A stretch of DNA of 64,000 bases from Sutcliffiella horikoshii (GCF_002157855.1 NZ_CP020880.1:3596001-3660000), one strand, 5' to 3'; numbered from the stretch's first letter, positions 11,867 through 21,078 are shown. Notes: generated by a model not told the origin, from the letters alone. Made by a program: numbers and translations.

Positions 11867-11984
11867 ATATGTACCCCTTGTTTGTATGTTTGAAAATATA
11901 TTTCGTCTCCCTAAACAAACTTACCCCTTTTTCAGAAAAATGGCAATAGGTGATTCTGTCGAATATGAAAAAATATGCAGTAAC

Positions 11985-12110
11985 CTTGTTGATTGGAGTG
12001 GAAGGCGAAGACTCCTGAGGGAGATAGCGCTAGGTGGAGACCCCACAGGCTAAGCCGAGGAGGCTCCAGCAGCACCCTAGAAAAGCGAAGCCATTTGCGG
12101 AAATCAACAG
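11985..12110. repeat. dispersed palindromic repeat, copy B (inverted orientation)
   Basis: TTGTTGATTGGAGTGG ... GAAGACTCCTGAGGGAGATAG ... GCGGAAATCAACAG is the reverse complement of the layout at 17018, 18395 and 62046. The ends TTGTTGATT and AATCAACAG are inverted repeats. It lies between yusE and the MFS gene, pointing opposite to the copies in the fad operon relative to transcription. Confidence 0.8.
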
Positions 12111-12159
12111 CGGTGTTAAATAATTTCTAAAATTAAATACTTCTTCAATGGCCTTCACC

Positions 12160-12220
12160 AAGTTAGGAGGCTCCCCGACCGGCCGCAGGCAAGCGAAGCG
12201 CCTGGAACGGAAATCAACAG
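12160..12220. repeat. partial copy C of the dispersed repeat
   Basis: About 60 bp (GGAGGCTCC ... GCGAAGCGCC ... ACGGAAATCAACAG) matching only the 3' half of copy B, 50 bp away in the same orientation. It looks like a deletion derivative. Confidence 0.6.
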
Positions 12221-12234
12221 TTTAAGGATTCCAT

Positions 12235-12260
12235 AAAAAAAACACCACTAGGGTGCTTTT
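12235..12260 (-). terminator. terminator of yusE
   Basis: GCACC and GGTGT pair around CTAGT just after the yusE stop, followed by eight T on the minus strand. Confidence 0.75.
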
Positions 12261-12582
12261 AATTCACTGACTTTCCATCATACTGTTTAATGAGCCCATA
12301 TAAATACTCCACAGAACGAAAAGCATAAATTTTTTCCTTTATCTCACCATTTTCGAAAATCATCATACAAGGAACACTTTCGATTTCCCATGTCATAGCA
12401 AGATCCTGAATATAATTCACATCAAGCATCCCAAAAGGAAGATGCGGAAAAAGCTCTTTTGTCACATCCATCATTCTTTTAGCAACCTGACATGTCCCAC
12501 ACATAGGAGTGTAAAAATAAACCACACTTCGCTTATTTTTGTTAATTTCCTGTAAAAGCTCTTTCTTCGTCCAATCCTTCAT
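12259..12582 (-). CDS. yusE: YusE-like thioredoxin family protein
   Basis: A 107-residue cytoplasmic thioredoxin-fold protein. The redox motif is CGTC in YFYTPMCGTCQVAKRM rather than the classical WCGPC, and the cis-proline segment is ESVPCMMIF, with an extra cysteine beside the proline. It matches YusE of the yusE-yusF-yusG-gcvH group. It follows yusF by 23 bases and ends at its terminator. The natural substrate is unknown. Confidence 0.85.
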   Translation of the reverse strand: MKDWTKKELLQEINKNKRSVVYFYTPMCGTCQVAKRMMDVTKELFPHLPFGMLDVNYIQDLAMTWEIESVPCMMIFENGEIKEKIYAFRSVEYLYGLIKQYDGKSVN

Positions 12583-12605
12583 TCTCTCATCCTCATTACA
12601 CCTTA

Positions 12606-12953
12606 TTACAAATATTCTGCATGAATATCAATGTTTGCACTTAACAACACCGTAGCTATATGGTGATATGGCGCTGATGCCACTTCTCGGTACATTTTGT
12701 CTATATAGAGGTGCTCCGCCTCTGGAAACTCCCTTTTAAAAAGCTTTCGCAATTTTTCACCGGAACTATCTGCATCCACCAAGATATAAACTTCTTTGTC
12801 CATAATATCTTCCATTAATTCATCAAGTTTTGTGACACTGATCGTTCCATTCGTACATATGATATGAACTGGCTCATTGATGACTTCCTGAACACGTTTC
12901 TTATCTGATTTCCCCTCAACTATGATGATCTTTTCCTCATGTATATAATCCAT
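12606..12953 (-). CDS. yusF: YusF-like TOPRIM domain protein
   Basis: A small stand-alone TOPRIM-fold protein, as in ribonuclease M5 and primases. The acidic glutamate lies in IIIVEGKSDKK and the DxD element in YILVDADSSG. TOPRIM domains bind Mg2+ and act on phosphodiester bonds, but the role of YusF is not known to me. Candidate starts cluster at 12962 (GTG), 12959 and 12953; I use ATG 12953 because AGGTG lies six bases upstream. It sits directly before yusE in the same order as in B. subtilis. Confidence 0.82.
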   Translation of the reverse strand: MDYIHEEKIIIVEGKSDKKRVQEVINEPVHIICTNGTISVTKLDELMEDIMDKEVYILVDADSSGEKLRKLFKREFPEAEHLYIDKMYREVASAPYHHIATVLLSANIDIHAEYL

Positions 12954-13061
12954 ATCCATCACCTGTTCTAAAAAGATGTATAAAGATAAATTGCTTTATA
13001 CTATAACTATTCCGAATAGTGGTAATGTACACATATAATTAGAAATAAGGGCGCTAATATA

Positions 13062-13098
13062 TAAAAATAGGGGCGGAACTAAATTAAGTCCCAACCCC
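13062..13098 (-). terminator. terminator after yusG
   Basis: GGGGTTGGGACT pairs with AGTTCCGCCCC, with small mismatches, just after the yusG stop, followed by TATTTTTAT on the minus strand. Confidence 0.7.
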
Positions 13099-13106
13099 AC
13101 CGATGG

Positions 13107-13352
13107 TTAACACCATCCATTTTCGTAGTCGCAATCTACATATTTGGCATCTTTTTCAGAAGGCACTGAAACCTGTTGGAAGATCTTGCTTCCTTCTTGT
13201 TCATAGCCATTTTTCAATGCGTATTGGTTGCCTTGATCGGTAAACGTCACTTGCCCGATGGATTCATTTTCCACGTAAAGCTCAAAACCTTGGTTTGTCA
13301 ACTTACCGTTTACTCGGTCGGTGATGTCCAACCTTTTGTTATCCAACGTCAT
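13107..13352 (-). CDS. yusG: YusG-like DUF2553 protein
   Basis: An 81-residue cytoplasmic protein beginning MTLDNKRLDITDRVNGKL and ending CDYENGWC. It matches the short Bacillus-specific YusG family in length and in position, next to gcvH. It contains two terminal cysteines (VDCDYENGWC). No function is assigned and I see no catalytic motif. Confidence 0.78.
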   Translation of the reverse strand: MTLDNKRLDITDRVNGKLTNQGFELYVENESIGQVTFTDQGNQYALKNGYEQEGSKIFQQVSVPSEKDAKYVDCDYENGWC

Positions 13353-13411
13353 TTAAGGTCACCCTCTTTAGTAAAAGTTAACTAAAGTTAGGTTGCCCCT
13401 CGTGTTAATTA

Positions 13412-13795
13412 TTAGTCTTCTTTTGTCATTTCCTCATATTGCTCAGCAGTCATTAAATTGTCAACTTCGCCAGCATCTGCAGGTTCCACCACAATCATCC
13501 ATGCTTTTTCATATGGTGATTCGTTAACAAACTCAGGGCTGTCATTTAAATCTTCGTTAACTTCTACTACTTTTCCGCTTATAGGAGCGTAAAGTTCAGA
13601 AACTGTTTTTACAGATTCTACACTTCCAAATGGCTCATCTGCAGAGATTTCATCTCCAACTTCAGGAAGTTCAACAAACACGATATCGCCAAGCTCGGAT
13701 TGTGCAAAGTGCGTAATCCCCACTCGTACTTTTTCTCCTTCAACTTTTACCCATTCATGCTCTTCGGAATAACGTAAATCTTTAGGTGTGCTCAT
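13412..13795 (-). CDS. gcvH: GcvH, lipoyl carrier (H) protein
   Basis: The H protein carries the lipoyl arm of the glycine cleavage system and in Bacillus also feeds lipoate transfer to other complexes. The lipoylated lysine is Lys63 in [16 protein letters not shown]. Length of 127 residues is standard. AATTATTAATG with upstream GGAGGG gives a good start at 13795. No other gcv genes are nearby, which is normal for Bacillus, where gcvH is separate and shared with lipoate assembly. Confidence 0.96.
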   Translation of the reverse strand: MSTPKDLRYSEEHEWVKVEGEKVRVGITHFAQSELGDIVFVELPEVGDEISADEPFGSVESVKTVSELYAPISGKVVEVNEDLNDSPEFVNESPYEKAWMIVVEPADAGEVDNLMTAEQYEEMTKED

Positions 13796-13869
13796 TAATA
13801 ATTCCCTCCATCAAACTAGTTTATTTTAGCTCTTCTAATAGGGGTTACCCAATAAAAAGAGAGCCTTTC

Positions 13870-14226
13870 CTATTTCCATGTTTCTTCGAACTGCTTTTCA
13901 TTAAATCCAACTGTTACTTTGCTGCCGTCCGTAGTAATCGGGCGTTTGATCAACATGCCGTCCGTTGCAAGAATATCAAGCAACTCCTCATCGGATGCTG
14001 TTTTCACTTTATCCTTCAATCCAAGCTCACGATATTTCATGCCGCTTGTATTAAAGAACTTCTTCAGTTCGAGACCGCTTTTTTTGTACAGCTCCTCTAA
14101 CTTTTCACGTGATGGTGGATTTTCGACAATATGTACTTCTTCTACCGCTACACCATTCGCCTCAAGCCACTTTTTAGCATTGCGGCATGTGCCACATTTA
14201 GGATACCAATAAAACGTTACTGTCAT
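13870..14226 (-). CDS. yusI: YusI-like ArsC/Spx family protein
   Basis: A 118-residue thioredoxin-fold protein of the ArsC/Spx family. It begins MTVTFYWYPKCGTCRN, with Cys11 and Cys14 as a CxxC pair, followed by ANGVAVEEVHIVENPP and KRPI in the usual place of the ArsC proline loop. An upstream in-frame ATG (14250) would add eight untypical residues, so I start at 14226. It may be a reductase or a regulator like Spx. It lacks a separate domain that would decide this. Confidence 0.82.
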   Translation of the reverse strand: MTVTFYWYPKCGTCRNAKKWLEANGVAVEEVHIVENPPSREKLEELYKKSGLELKKFFNTSGMKYRELGLKDKVKTASDEELLDILATDGMLIKRPITTDGSKVTVGFNEKQFEETWK

Positions 14227-14431
14227 AACCTTTTTGCACCACCTTAGCATACATGATTTTACTCATATATTGTAGCATAACAGAAAGCCTGCGCCTAATT
14301 TTCAACACGCTATTTTCTATAATTCGACGTCTTTTTCTATTTTCCTTTTTGACGAGAGACAATTTCTGTAGACCATAGATTTTGAAGGGTATTACCGTTA
14401 AAATAAACCTATAGTAGGAACGTCGGAAAGG

Positions 14432-15133
14432 ATGAGCTCTGTGACGGAAAAATTATCAAAAGAACTTAAAGAGTTTTTGTTCTCTTCTTTTGAAAAGAAA
14501 TTGGCTGTCAAAAAGAGAGCTTATTTATTTCAAGAGGGCATGGTGGCCTCTGAGATATATTTAATTTTGAACGGAAGCTTTAAAATAAGCAAGGTGACAC
14601 CTGATGGCCAGGAGCTTACTTTACGGCTGTGCAGCGAGGATGACCTTGTGGGAGAACTGACTTTATTTTGTCCAGGAGCAATTTATATGCTCAGTGCTAA
14701 AGCAATGGATGATAAAGGTAGTGTGCTTGTCATCCCTAAATTGGAATTGGAACGGAAACTCGCAGAAAACGGCCAGCTTGCTTTGGAGTTTATGAAGTGG
14801 ATGAGTCTTCACTATCGTAAAACACAGACAAAATTCAGGGACCTAGTATTAAACGGTAGAAAAGGCGCCTTATACTCGACTCTGATTAGGATGTCTAATA
14901 GCTATGGGATCTTAAAAGAGGAGGGTATCTGGATTGACCTCCCCTTAACCAACCAGGAACTGGCCAACTATTGCGGAACTTCACGGGAAGTAGTGAACAG
15001 GATGCTTTCGGAGTTGAAAAAGAATGGCGTTGTATCCGTTGATAAGGGGAGAATCACTATTCATGACTTGAATCATCTGAAGGTGGAGATTCATTGTGAA
15101 AATTGTCCGGATGAGTTGTGTCGGATCGACTAG
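14432..15133 (+). CDS. fnr: FNR-type [4Fe-4S] oxygen-sensing regulator (Crp/Fnr family)
   Basis: The 233-residue protein has an N-terminal cyclic-nucleotide-binding fold and a C-terminal winged helix, with recognition-helix motif GTSREVVNRMLSELKKNG. The C-terminus ends in a Cys-x2-Cys-x4-Cys cluster (Cys222, Cys225, Cys230 in HCENCPDELC). This is the arrangement of Bacillus FNR, whose Fe-S cluster is bound by three C-terminal cysteines plus an aspartate rather than by N-terminal cysteines. A GTG at 14441, with AAAGGA eight bases upstream, is an equally plausible start. It is convergent with fadE and shares the terminator at 15143. Target genes are not evident here; no TGTGA-type box is visible upstream. 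Confidence 0.78.
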   Translation: MSSVTEKLSKELKEFLFSSFEKKLAVKKRAYLFQEGMVASEIYLILNGSFKISKVTPDGQELTLRLCSEDDLVGELTLFCPGAIYMLSAKAMDDKGSVLVIPKLELERKLAENGQLALEFMKWMSLHYRKTQTKFRDLVLNGRKGALYSTLIRMSNSYGILKEEGIWIDLPLTNQELANYCGTSREVVNRMLSELKKNGVVSVDKGRITIHDLNHLKVEIHCENCPDELCRID

Positions 15134-15142
15134 TGAATATTT

Positions 15143-15179
15143 AAAAACCCAGGCTCTCCATTAAAGAGGCCTGGGTTTT
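15143..15179. terminator. bidirectional terminator between fnr and fadE
   Basis: AAAACCCAGGC pairs with GCCTGGGTTTT around a short loop, with A and T runs at both sides. It serves the two convergent genes. Confidence 0.9.
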
Positions 15180-15184
15180 CGTTA

Positions 15185-16969
15185 TCATACAGTATATTTC
15201 TGTGTATCCAATACAACTGCTGCAATTTCGCGCTTCTTCGCAACCACATTGATTGGTGTGTGACGAGTAAATTTGCGAAGTGCAGAGATCATCATGCGAA
15301 GGGTATCACCAGTTTCAGCAGCTACTAATGTTTCTCTTGCATCCGCTTCGATTTGGTTGAACGCTTCTTGACAGAACACTTGCGTGTAAAGTACTTTCAA
15401 TTTGTTTTTATCTTCGCCGGATTTTGCAATCGCTTTTTCTGTACGTAGAACAGCAGATTCCATGGAGTAAACATTGCTAATGATATCTGCAATGTTAACA
15501 AGCAACTCTTGCTCTCTTTCCAATGCTTTTCCGTATTTTTGAGCAACAAGACCTGTCATTAAGATAGCAATTTTCTTAGCATTTTTCACAAGATATTTCT
15601 CTTGCTCCAATACTCCATCGCCAACTTCTTCAGGCATAAGCATCATTAACTCTTCTTGTAGGCTTTGCGCTTTTTGGATAAGTGGAAGTTCGCCTTTTAA
15701 TGCTTTACGCAGGTAAGTTCCTGGAACCAATAAGCGGTTAATTTCATTTGTTCCTTCGAAAATACGGTTGATACGGGAGTCGCGATACATTCTTTCTACT
15801 TCATACTCTGCCATAAATCCGTAACCACCATGGATTTGAACTGCTTCATCCACTACATAGTCAAGCGTTTCAGAACCGAATACCTTGTTCAAAGAACACT
15901 CGATAGCATATTCAGAAACTGCTTTTGCCACTGCATTAGGATCTTTCTCTTCCTCTTTCGTCAAGCGGCCCATGCTGTCTTCAAAAAGACCAACTGTACG
16001 GTAAACGGAGCTTTCCGTTGCGTATGTTTTAACAGCCATGTTTGCAAGCTTCTCTTGAATAAGGGAGAATTTTGCGATAGGTGTTTTAAACTGTTGGCGT
16101 TGGTTTGCATACGTTGCTGAAAGCTCGATTCCACGCTTAGCTCCGCCCACTGTCCCAACAGCCAATTTGTAACGTCCGATGTTAAGAATGTTAAACGCGA
16201 TAACGTGCCCGCGTCCGATTTCACCAAGAAGGTTTTCTTTTGGTACTAACGCATCTTCCAAGATCAATGTACGTGTGGAAGATCCTTTGATACCCATTTT
16301 CTTTTCTTCCGGTCCAGTGGAAACCCCTCCAAACTCGCGCTCTACGATGAATGCGGAGAAGTGTTCGCCATCGACTTTTGCATAGACAACGAATACATCA
16401 GCAAAGCCTGCATTTGTAATCCATTGTTTTTCACCATTCAATACATAGTGTGTGCCTTCGTCATTCAACTTAGCTGTCGTTTTCGCTCCAAGTGCATCAG
16501 ATCCAGAACCTGGCTCTGTTAAAGCGTATGCCGCAAGCATTTCACCTGAAGACAGTTTAGGAAGGTATTTTTGTTTTTGGTCTTCATTACCGAAAAGAAC
16601 GATAGGAAGGGACCCGATTCCAACGTGTGCTCCGTAGGATAAGGAGAATCCGCCAGCTCTTGAGAATTTTTCTGTAATTAAGGATGAACTGATTTTATCA
16701 AGTCCAAATCCGCCGTATTCTTCTTGTACGTCTGCTCCTAATAGTCCTAGTTCTCCTGCTTCTTTTAAAAGTTTAACGGAGATATCGAAGTTGTGGTGTT
16801 CGATTTCTTCTAGGTTTGGTACTACTTCGTTTACGACGAATTCTTCTGTTGTTTTGGCGATAAGTTTGTGTTCGTCTGAGAAGTCTTCTGGTGTGAAGAC
16901 TTTTTCTGCGGCGATGTCGTCAAGTAGGAAGCTTCCACCTTTGATTATGTTTTCTAATGTGTTTGACAT
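15185..16969 (-). CDS. fadE: FadE, acyl-CoA dehydrogenase
   Basis: A flavoprotein that oxidises acyl-CoA to trans-2-enoyl-CoA in beta-oxidation. The 594-residue protein is of the long type with a C-terminal extension. It shows AYALTEPGSGSDALG (substrate and FAD binding), QWITNAGFADVFVV, IHGGYGFMAEYEVERMYRD and IFEGTNEINR, which holds the catalytic region glutamate. It is the third gene of fadN-fadA-fadE, as in B. subtilis yusLKJ. A dispersed repeat separates it from fadA. Start at 16969 has AGGAGG nearby. Confidence 0.95.
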   Translation of the reverse strand: MSNTLENIIKGGSFLLDDIAAEKVFTPEDFSDEHKLIAKTTEEFVVNEVVPNLEEIEHHNFDISVKLLKEAGELGLLGADVQEEYGGFGLDKISSSLITEKFSRAGGFSLSYGAHVGIGSLPIVLFGNEDQKQKYLPKLSSGEMLAAYALTEPGSGSDALGAKTTAKLNDEGTHYVLNGEKQWITNAGFADVFVVYAKVDGEHFSAFIVEREFGGVSTGPEEKKMGIKGSSTRTLILEDALVPKENLLGEIGRGHVIAFNILNIGRYKLAVGTVGGAKRGIELSATYANQRQQFKTPIAKFSLIQEKLANMAVKTYATESSVYRTVGLFEDSMGRLTKEEEKDPNAVAKAVSEYAIECSLNKVFGSETLDYVVDEAVQIHGGYGFMAEYEVERMYRDSRINRIFEGTNEINRLLVPGTYLRKALKGELPLIQKAQSLQEELMMLMPEEVGDGVLEQEKYLVKNAKKIAILMTGLVAQKYGKALEREQELLVNIADIISNVYSMESAVLRTEKAIAKSGEDKNKLKVLYTQVFCQEAFNQIEADARETLVAAETGDTLRMMISALRKFTRHTPINVVAKKREIAAVVLDTQKYTV

Positions 16970-17017
16970 TTTGTTTTCCTCCTGTTTGGTTACTATATTA
17001 GAATCACTCTTACACCG

Positions 17018-17141
17018 CTGTTGATTTCCGCAATGGGCTTCGCTTTCCTAGGGGCGTTGCTGGAGCCTCCTCACTGCGTTACGGGGTCTCCACCTAACGC
17101 TATCTCCCTCAGGAGTCTTCGCCCTGTGCTCCAATCAACAG
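17018..17141. repeat. dispersed palindromic repeat, copy D
   Basis: CTGTTGATTTCCGC ... GGAGCCTCCTCAC ... GGGGTCTCCACCTAACGC ... CTCAGGAGTC ... GCTCCAATCAACAG, 124 bp with terminal inverted repeats CTGTTGATT/AATCAACAG. It occupies the gap between fadA and fadE. Confidence 0.85.
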
Positions 17142-17165
17142 CTAAGTTATTTTTTGAAAATAAAT

Positions 17166-18344
17166 TTAAGCCAGTAGTTCGAATACGCCTGCTGCGCCCA
17201 TTCCGCCGCCGATACACATGCTGACGATACCGAACTGTTCGTTGCGGCGTTGCATTTCGTGTAGGAGGGTCAGGGTGAGTTTTGAGCCTGTGCATCCAAG
17301 TGGGTGTCCAAGGGCTATTGCTCCACCGTTTACGTTTACTTTGTCTTCATCAAGACCCAGTTCGCGCATGACTTGGATTGCTTGAGATGCGAATGCTTCG
17401 TTTAACTCTAGTAAGCCGATATCGGAAAGTTCCAAGCCTGCCAGTTTAAGTGCTTTAGGAATCGCTACAACCGGGCCTATTCCCATTACTTCCGGTGGTA
17501 CGCCGCCTACAGCGAAGGATCGGAATTTAGCGATTGGTTTTAATCCAAGTGCTTCCGCTCTTTCTCTTTCCATCACAAGGACAGATGCTGCTCCGTCACT
17601 TGTTTGTGAAGAGTTTCCTGCTGTTACGGAGCCTTTGACATTAAATGCCGGACGCAGTTTGCTCAATACTTCCATGGAAGTGCCTGCTCTTACTCCTTCA
17701 TCCTGGCTGAAAGTGAATGTGGACTCTTGCAGTTTGTGATTTGCTCCAACCTTACGCATGGTTACATCCACAGGTACGATTTCATCCACGAATTTCCCTT
17801 CTTGAATTGCTCTTGCAGCGCGCTCATGACTGCGAACAGCGAATGCATCCTGGTCTTCACGGCTCACTCCGTATTTCATTGCTACTTGTTCTGCTGTGTG
17901 ACCCATTCCCATGTAGTACTCAGGTGCGGAGTCAACAAGTCGTGCATTTGGTCTTACTGTGTGCCCTACCATTGGTACCATGCTCATGGATTCTGCACCA
18001 CCTGCGATGATGGATTCAGAGTGTCCTAGCATGATTCGCTCTGCTGCATAGGCAATAGTTTGCAAGCCTGAAGAACAGTATCTATTTATTGTGATTGCAG
18101 GTACGCTTGATGGAAGTCCTGCCAATCCGCCGATGTTTCTTGCCATATTGAGTCCTTGTTCTGCTTCTGGCATGGCACATCCGAAAATCAGGTCATCGAT
18201 TGGACCATCGTAATTGCCTGCTCGTTTTAGTGTTTCTTTTACTACTAATGCCCCTAGATCATCTGGTCGAACTGTAGCTAGTGATCCTTTTCTTGATCTT
18301 CCGACTGGTGTTCTTGCACCAGCAACAATAACCGCTTCTTTCAA
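17166..18344 (-). CDS. fadA: FadA, acetyl-CoA C-acyltransferase (thiolase)
   Basis: Thiolase catalysing the last step of beta-oxidation. The 392-residue protein has the nucleophile Cys90 in [11 protein letters not shown], the histidine motif [17 protein letters not shown], and the second cysteine in [12 protein letters not shown]. It lies between fadN and fadE, separated from each by a copy of the dispersed repeat. FadA would form the trifunctional complex with FadN. Confidence 0.96.
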   Translation of the reverse strand: MKEAVIVAGARTPVGRSRKGSLATVRPDDLGALVVKETLKRAGNYDGPIDDLIFGCAMPEAEQGLNMARNIGGLAGLPSSVPAITINRYCSSGLQTIAYAAERIMLGHSESIIAGGAESMSMVPMVGHTVRPNARLVDSAPEYYMGMGHTAEQVAMKYGVSREDQDAFAVRSHERAARAIQEGKFVDEIVPVDVTMRKVGANHKLQESTFTFSQDEGVRAGTSMEVLSKLRPAFNVKGSVTAGNSSQTSDGAASVLVMERERAEALGLKPIAKFRSFAVGGVPPEVMGIGPVVAIPKALKLAGLELSDIGLLELNEAFASQAIQVMRELGLDEDKVNVNGGAIALGHPLGCTGSKLTLTLLHEMQRRNEQFGIVSMCIGGGMGAAGVFELLA

Positions 18345-18394
18345 AGTGCTCCCCTCGCTTTTCTAGTAGTTTAGTAGATTTCCTTTTAACACCG

Positions 18395-18520
18395 CTGTTG
18401 ATTTCCGCACATGGCTCGCTTTCCTAGGGGCGCTGCTGGAGCCTCCTCGGCTTCCGCCTGCGGGGTCTCCAGCTAGCGCTATCTCCCTCAGGAGTCTACG
18501 CCTTTTGCTCCAATCAACAG
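18395..18520. repeat. dispersed palindromic repeat, copy E
   Basis: A 126-bp copy bounded by CTGTTGATT and AATCAACAG in the fadN-fadA gap, in the same orientation as copy D. The interior GGCTTCCGCCTGCGGGGTC and CTAGCGCTATCTCCCTCAGG is close to copy F at 62046. Confidence 0.87.
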
Positions 18521-18551
18521 CTAAGAAATTTATCTATCATTATGAATTGGT

Positions 18552-20936
18552 TTAGTTACGTAATGGCTTTCCTTTTACAAGCATGTGTTGCATGCGTTGT
18601 TGGGATTTTGCTTCTCCAACTAGGCTTAGGAATGCTTCGCGCTCAAGGTCTAGTAGGTACTGTTCATCTACTTCTGTTCCAAACGGTACATTTCCGCCTG
18701 CGATAACGTAGGCAAGCTTTTTAGCGATCTTTAAATCGTGCTCGGAAATGAATCCGGAGTATTGCATATTGTGTGCTCCAAGCATTAAGGTTGCATAGCC
18801 TGTTTCCCCCACTACAGGGACTTTTCTGCGAACAGGTGCTGTGTAGCCTGCATCATATAGGCTTGTTACCGCCTGCTTTGCATCATGAATCAGGTGGTCC
18901 CCGTTGAAGCTGATTTGATCTTTATTATTCAGCAAGTGCAGATCTCTTGCTTCCGCTGCAGAAGTAGAGACTTTTGCCGTCGCAATTTGTTCGAATACTT
19001 TGTTCGCAACCTTTTGCAGGTCAAATTCAAGGCCTTGTGGCATGCTGCTTAAATGCTTCATGTAAAGCTCTTTATTTCCGCCTCCACCAGGGATCAATCC
19101 GACTCCGACTTCTACAAGGCCCATATACGTTTCACTGGATGCCTGCAGTTGGCTTGTCGGCAGGCAGATTTCTGTTCCTCCACCGAGTGTCATGCCAAAT
19201 GGAGCAGCCACAACCGGCTTGGAACTGTATTTAATATTCATCATGGCTTGTTGGAAGTGCTTCACAACCATTTCTATTTCAAAATAATTGTCGTCTTGTG
19301 CTTCCATCAGAATCATCGCAAGGTTTGCACCTACACAGAAGTTCTTTCCTTGGTTTCCGACAACAAGTCCCTTATAGTTTTTGTCCACTTCTTCGAGCGC
19401 GTAATTCACCATCTGAATGATATCAAGGCCAATCGCATTGTTTGGAGATTGGAACTCAAGTAGTGCCACATCGTCTCCAAGATCGATTAAGCTTGCACCT
19501 GAGTTTTTCTTGATAACACCTTTTGTTTCTTTGAGAGTTTTTAAGTGTACAACTTTCGGGTTTACTTCTAGCGCTTTGTAAGTACCGTTGTCATAAAACA
19601 GCGTGGTCCCGCCATCTTTTTGGTAGAAAGAACGATGACCGTTCGCTAGCATTTCGTCGACCCATTTCGGAACAGCGATTCCATCCTCTTTCATTTTCAG
19701 GACCGATTCTTCTAAACCGATGGCATCCCAAGTTTCAAATGGTCCATGATCCCAGCCGAAGCCCCATTTCATCGCTTGGTCAATTGCCACGATATCATCT
19801 GCGATCTCACCTAATAATTCAGCGGAATAGCTTAACACTGGTGCAAGAATGCTCCAGATAAGATTTCCTGCACGGTCGTCCGCATATACAAGCGCTTTCA
19901 TTTTATTGCTGTAACCTTTTGCTTGTTTGCTCATTTCAAGAGCAGGAGTTTTCAACTTTTTACGTGCATCATATTCTAATGTTTCTGGGTTAAGTTCTAG
20001 AATCTCTTTCCCTTTTTTCAAGAAGAAACCTTGACCGGACTTGGAGCCCAACCAGCCTTTTTCCTTCATCTTGTTCATAAAGTCAGGAATGCGGAATACT
20101 TCTTGTTCCTTGCCCTCTACTTTTTCATAAACATTGTTGGCCACATGGATGAATGTATCCAAGCCTACCACGTCAAGTGTACGGAATGTTGCGCTCTTCG
20201 GTCTGCCGATTGCAGGACCAGTAACAGAATCCACTTCCCCGACACTATAGCCGCCCTCAAGCATTTCATTTACTGTAACAAGTAAGCCATACGTTCCGAT
20301 GCGGTTTGCAATGAAGTTTGGCGTATCTTTTGCAAGTACGATGCCTTTTCCTAACACATCTTCACCAAACGTTTTAATGAAGCTAACAACTTCGTGACTT
20401 GTGTCTTTAGTTGGAATCACTTCAAGCAATTTCAAATAACGCGGTGGGTTAAAGAAATGCGTTCCAAGAAAGTTCTTTTTGAAGTCTTCCGAACGTCCTT
20501 CCGCCATCGCTTCAATGGAAATACCAGATGTGTTGGAACTGATGATGCTTCCTGGTTTCCGGTGTGCATCTACCTTTTCGAATAGTTGCTTTTTGATTTC
20601 TAGGTTTTCAACGATTACTTCAATGACCCAGTCACAATCTGCAATTTTCGCAATATCATCCTCTAGGTTTCCTGCTTCAATTAGAGCAAGATTAGATTTG
20701 GATGTAAGTGGAGCTGGTTTTTGCTTTAATAACTTTTGTACTGCTGTATTGGTAAATTTGTTTCGGATTGCTTTATCAGAGAGTGTTAAGCCCTTTTGTT
20801 CTTCTTCACTCGTTAATTTGTTAGGAACGATATCTAACAAGATTGTAGGAATTCCAACGTTTGCTAAGTGTGCGGCAATGCCGGATCCCATAACTCCCGA
20901 TCCGATTACAGCAGCCTTTTTAATACTTTGTTTCAT
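18552..20936 (-). CDS. fadN: FadN, 3-hydroxyacyl-CoA dehydrogenase / enoyl-CoA hydratase
   Basis: A two-domain enzyme for the hydration and NAD-dependent oxidation steps of beta-oxidation. The N-terminal dehydrogenase has the Rossmann motif GSGVMGSGIAAHLANVG at about residues 10-26, with DWVIEVIVENLEIK and SSNTSGISI following. The C-terminal half is a crotonase domain with GNQGKNFCVGANL and GLIPGGGGNKE. I start at ATG 20936 (MKQSIKKAAVIG, 794 residues) because GGGGGAGGAAGA sits directly upstream; an in-frame ATG at 20978 adds 14 untypical residues. First gene of the operon, behind a FadR-type operator. Confidence 0.95.
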   Translation of the reverse strand: MKQSIKKAAVIGSGVMGSGIAAHLANVGIPTILLDIVPNKLTSEEEQKGLTLSDKAIRNKFTNTAVQKLLKQKPAPLTSKSNLALIEAGNLEDDIAKIADCDWVIEVIVENLEIKKQLFEKVDAHRKPGSIISSNTSGISIEAMAEGRSEDFKKNFLGTHFFNPPRYLKLLEVIPTKDTSHEVVSFIKTFGEDVLGKGIVLAKDTPNFIANRIGTYGLLVTVNEMLEGGYSVGEVDSVTGPAIGRPKSATFRTLDVVGLDTFIHVANNVYEKVEGKEQEVFRIPDFMNKMKEKGWLGSKSGQGFFLKKGKEILELNPETLEYDARKKLKTPALEMSKQAKGYSNKMKALVYADDRAGNLIWSILAPVLSYSAELLGEIADDIVAIDQAMKWGFGWDHGPFETWDAIGLEESVLKMKEDGIAVPKWVDEMLANGHRSFYQKDGGTTLFYDNGTYKALEVNPKVVHLKTLKETKGVIKKNSGASLIDLGDDVALLEFQSPNNAIGLDIIQMVNYALEEVDKNYKGLVVGNQGKNFCVGANLAMILMEAQDDNYFEIEMVVKHFQQAMMNIKYSSKPVVAAPFGMTLGGGTEICLPTSQLQASSETYMGLVEVGVGLIPGGGGNKELYMKHLSSMPQGLEFDLQKVANKVFEQIATAKVSTSAAEARDLHLLNNKDQISFNGDHLIHDAKQAVTSLYDAGYTAPVRRKVPVVGETGYATLMLGAHNMQYSGFISEHDLKIAKKLAYVIAGGNVPFGTEVDEQYLLDLEREAFLSLVGEAKSQQRMQHMLVKGKPLRN

Positions 20937-20982
20937 TCTTCCTCCCCCTTGATAGTTGGTTTTAAAAGTAAGCAACAATTTT

Positions 20983-21000
20983 TGAATGAATGCTCATTCA
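20983..21000. promoter_or_regulatory. FadR-type operator
   Basis: TGAATGAATGCTCATTCA is an 18-bp near-perfect palindrome fitting the B. subtilis FadR consensus TGAATGAnTAnTCATTCA with one mismatch. It lies between the promoter and the fadN start, where a bound TetR-type FadR would block transcription until long-chain acyl-CoA is present. Confidence 0.85.
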
Positions 21001-21049
21001 TTTTTATCACAAAAAAATATCTCCTTTGTAAGAAGTTCCCTTGGTTTTA

Positions 21050-21078
21050 ACTATAAAGTATTTTGAAAATTTTCGCAA
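21050..21078 (-). promoter_or_regulatory. sigma-A promoter of fadNAE
   Basis: TTGCGA (21073-21078) and TATAGT (21050-21055) on the minus strand, 17-base spacer, about 50 bases upstream of the FadR operator. Confidence 0.6.

Noticed and set aside
17018-18520. Insertion sequences in the fad operon
   Set aside because: The elements are about 125 bp, carry no transposase and show no visible target duplication. They are short dispersed palindromic repeats.
20937-20978. Longer FadN start
   Set aside because: The stretch is the ribosome-site region itself (GGGGGAGGAAGA), and the Rossmann domain starts cleanly from ATG 20936.
21001-21046. Leader peptide before fadN
   Set aside because: AAAGGAG is followed by a GTG-TGA (GTG then stop), so no peptide of useful length can be made.
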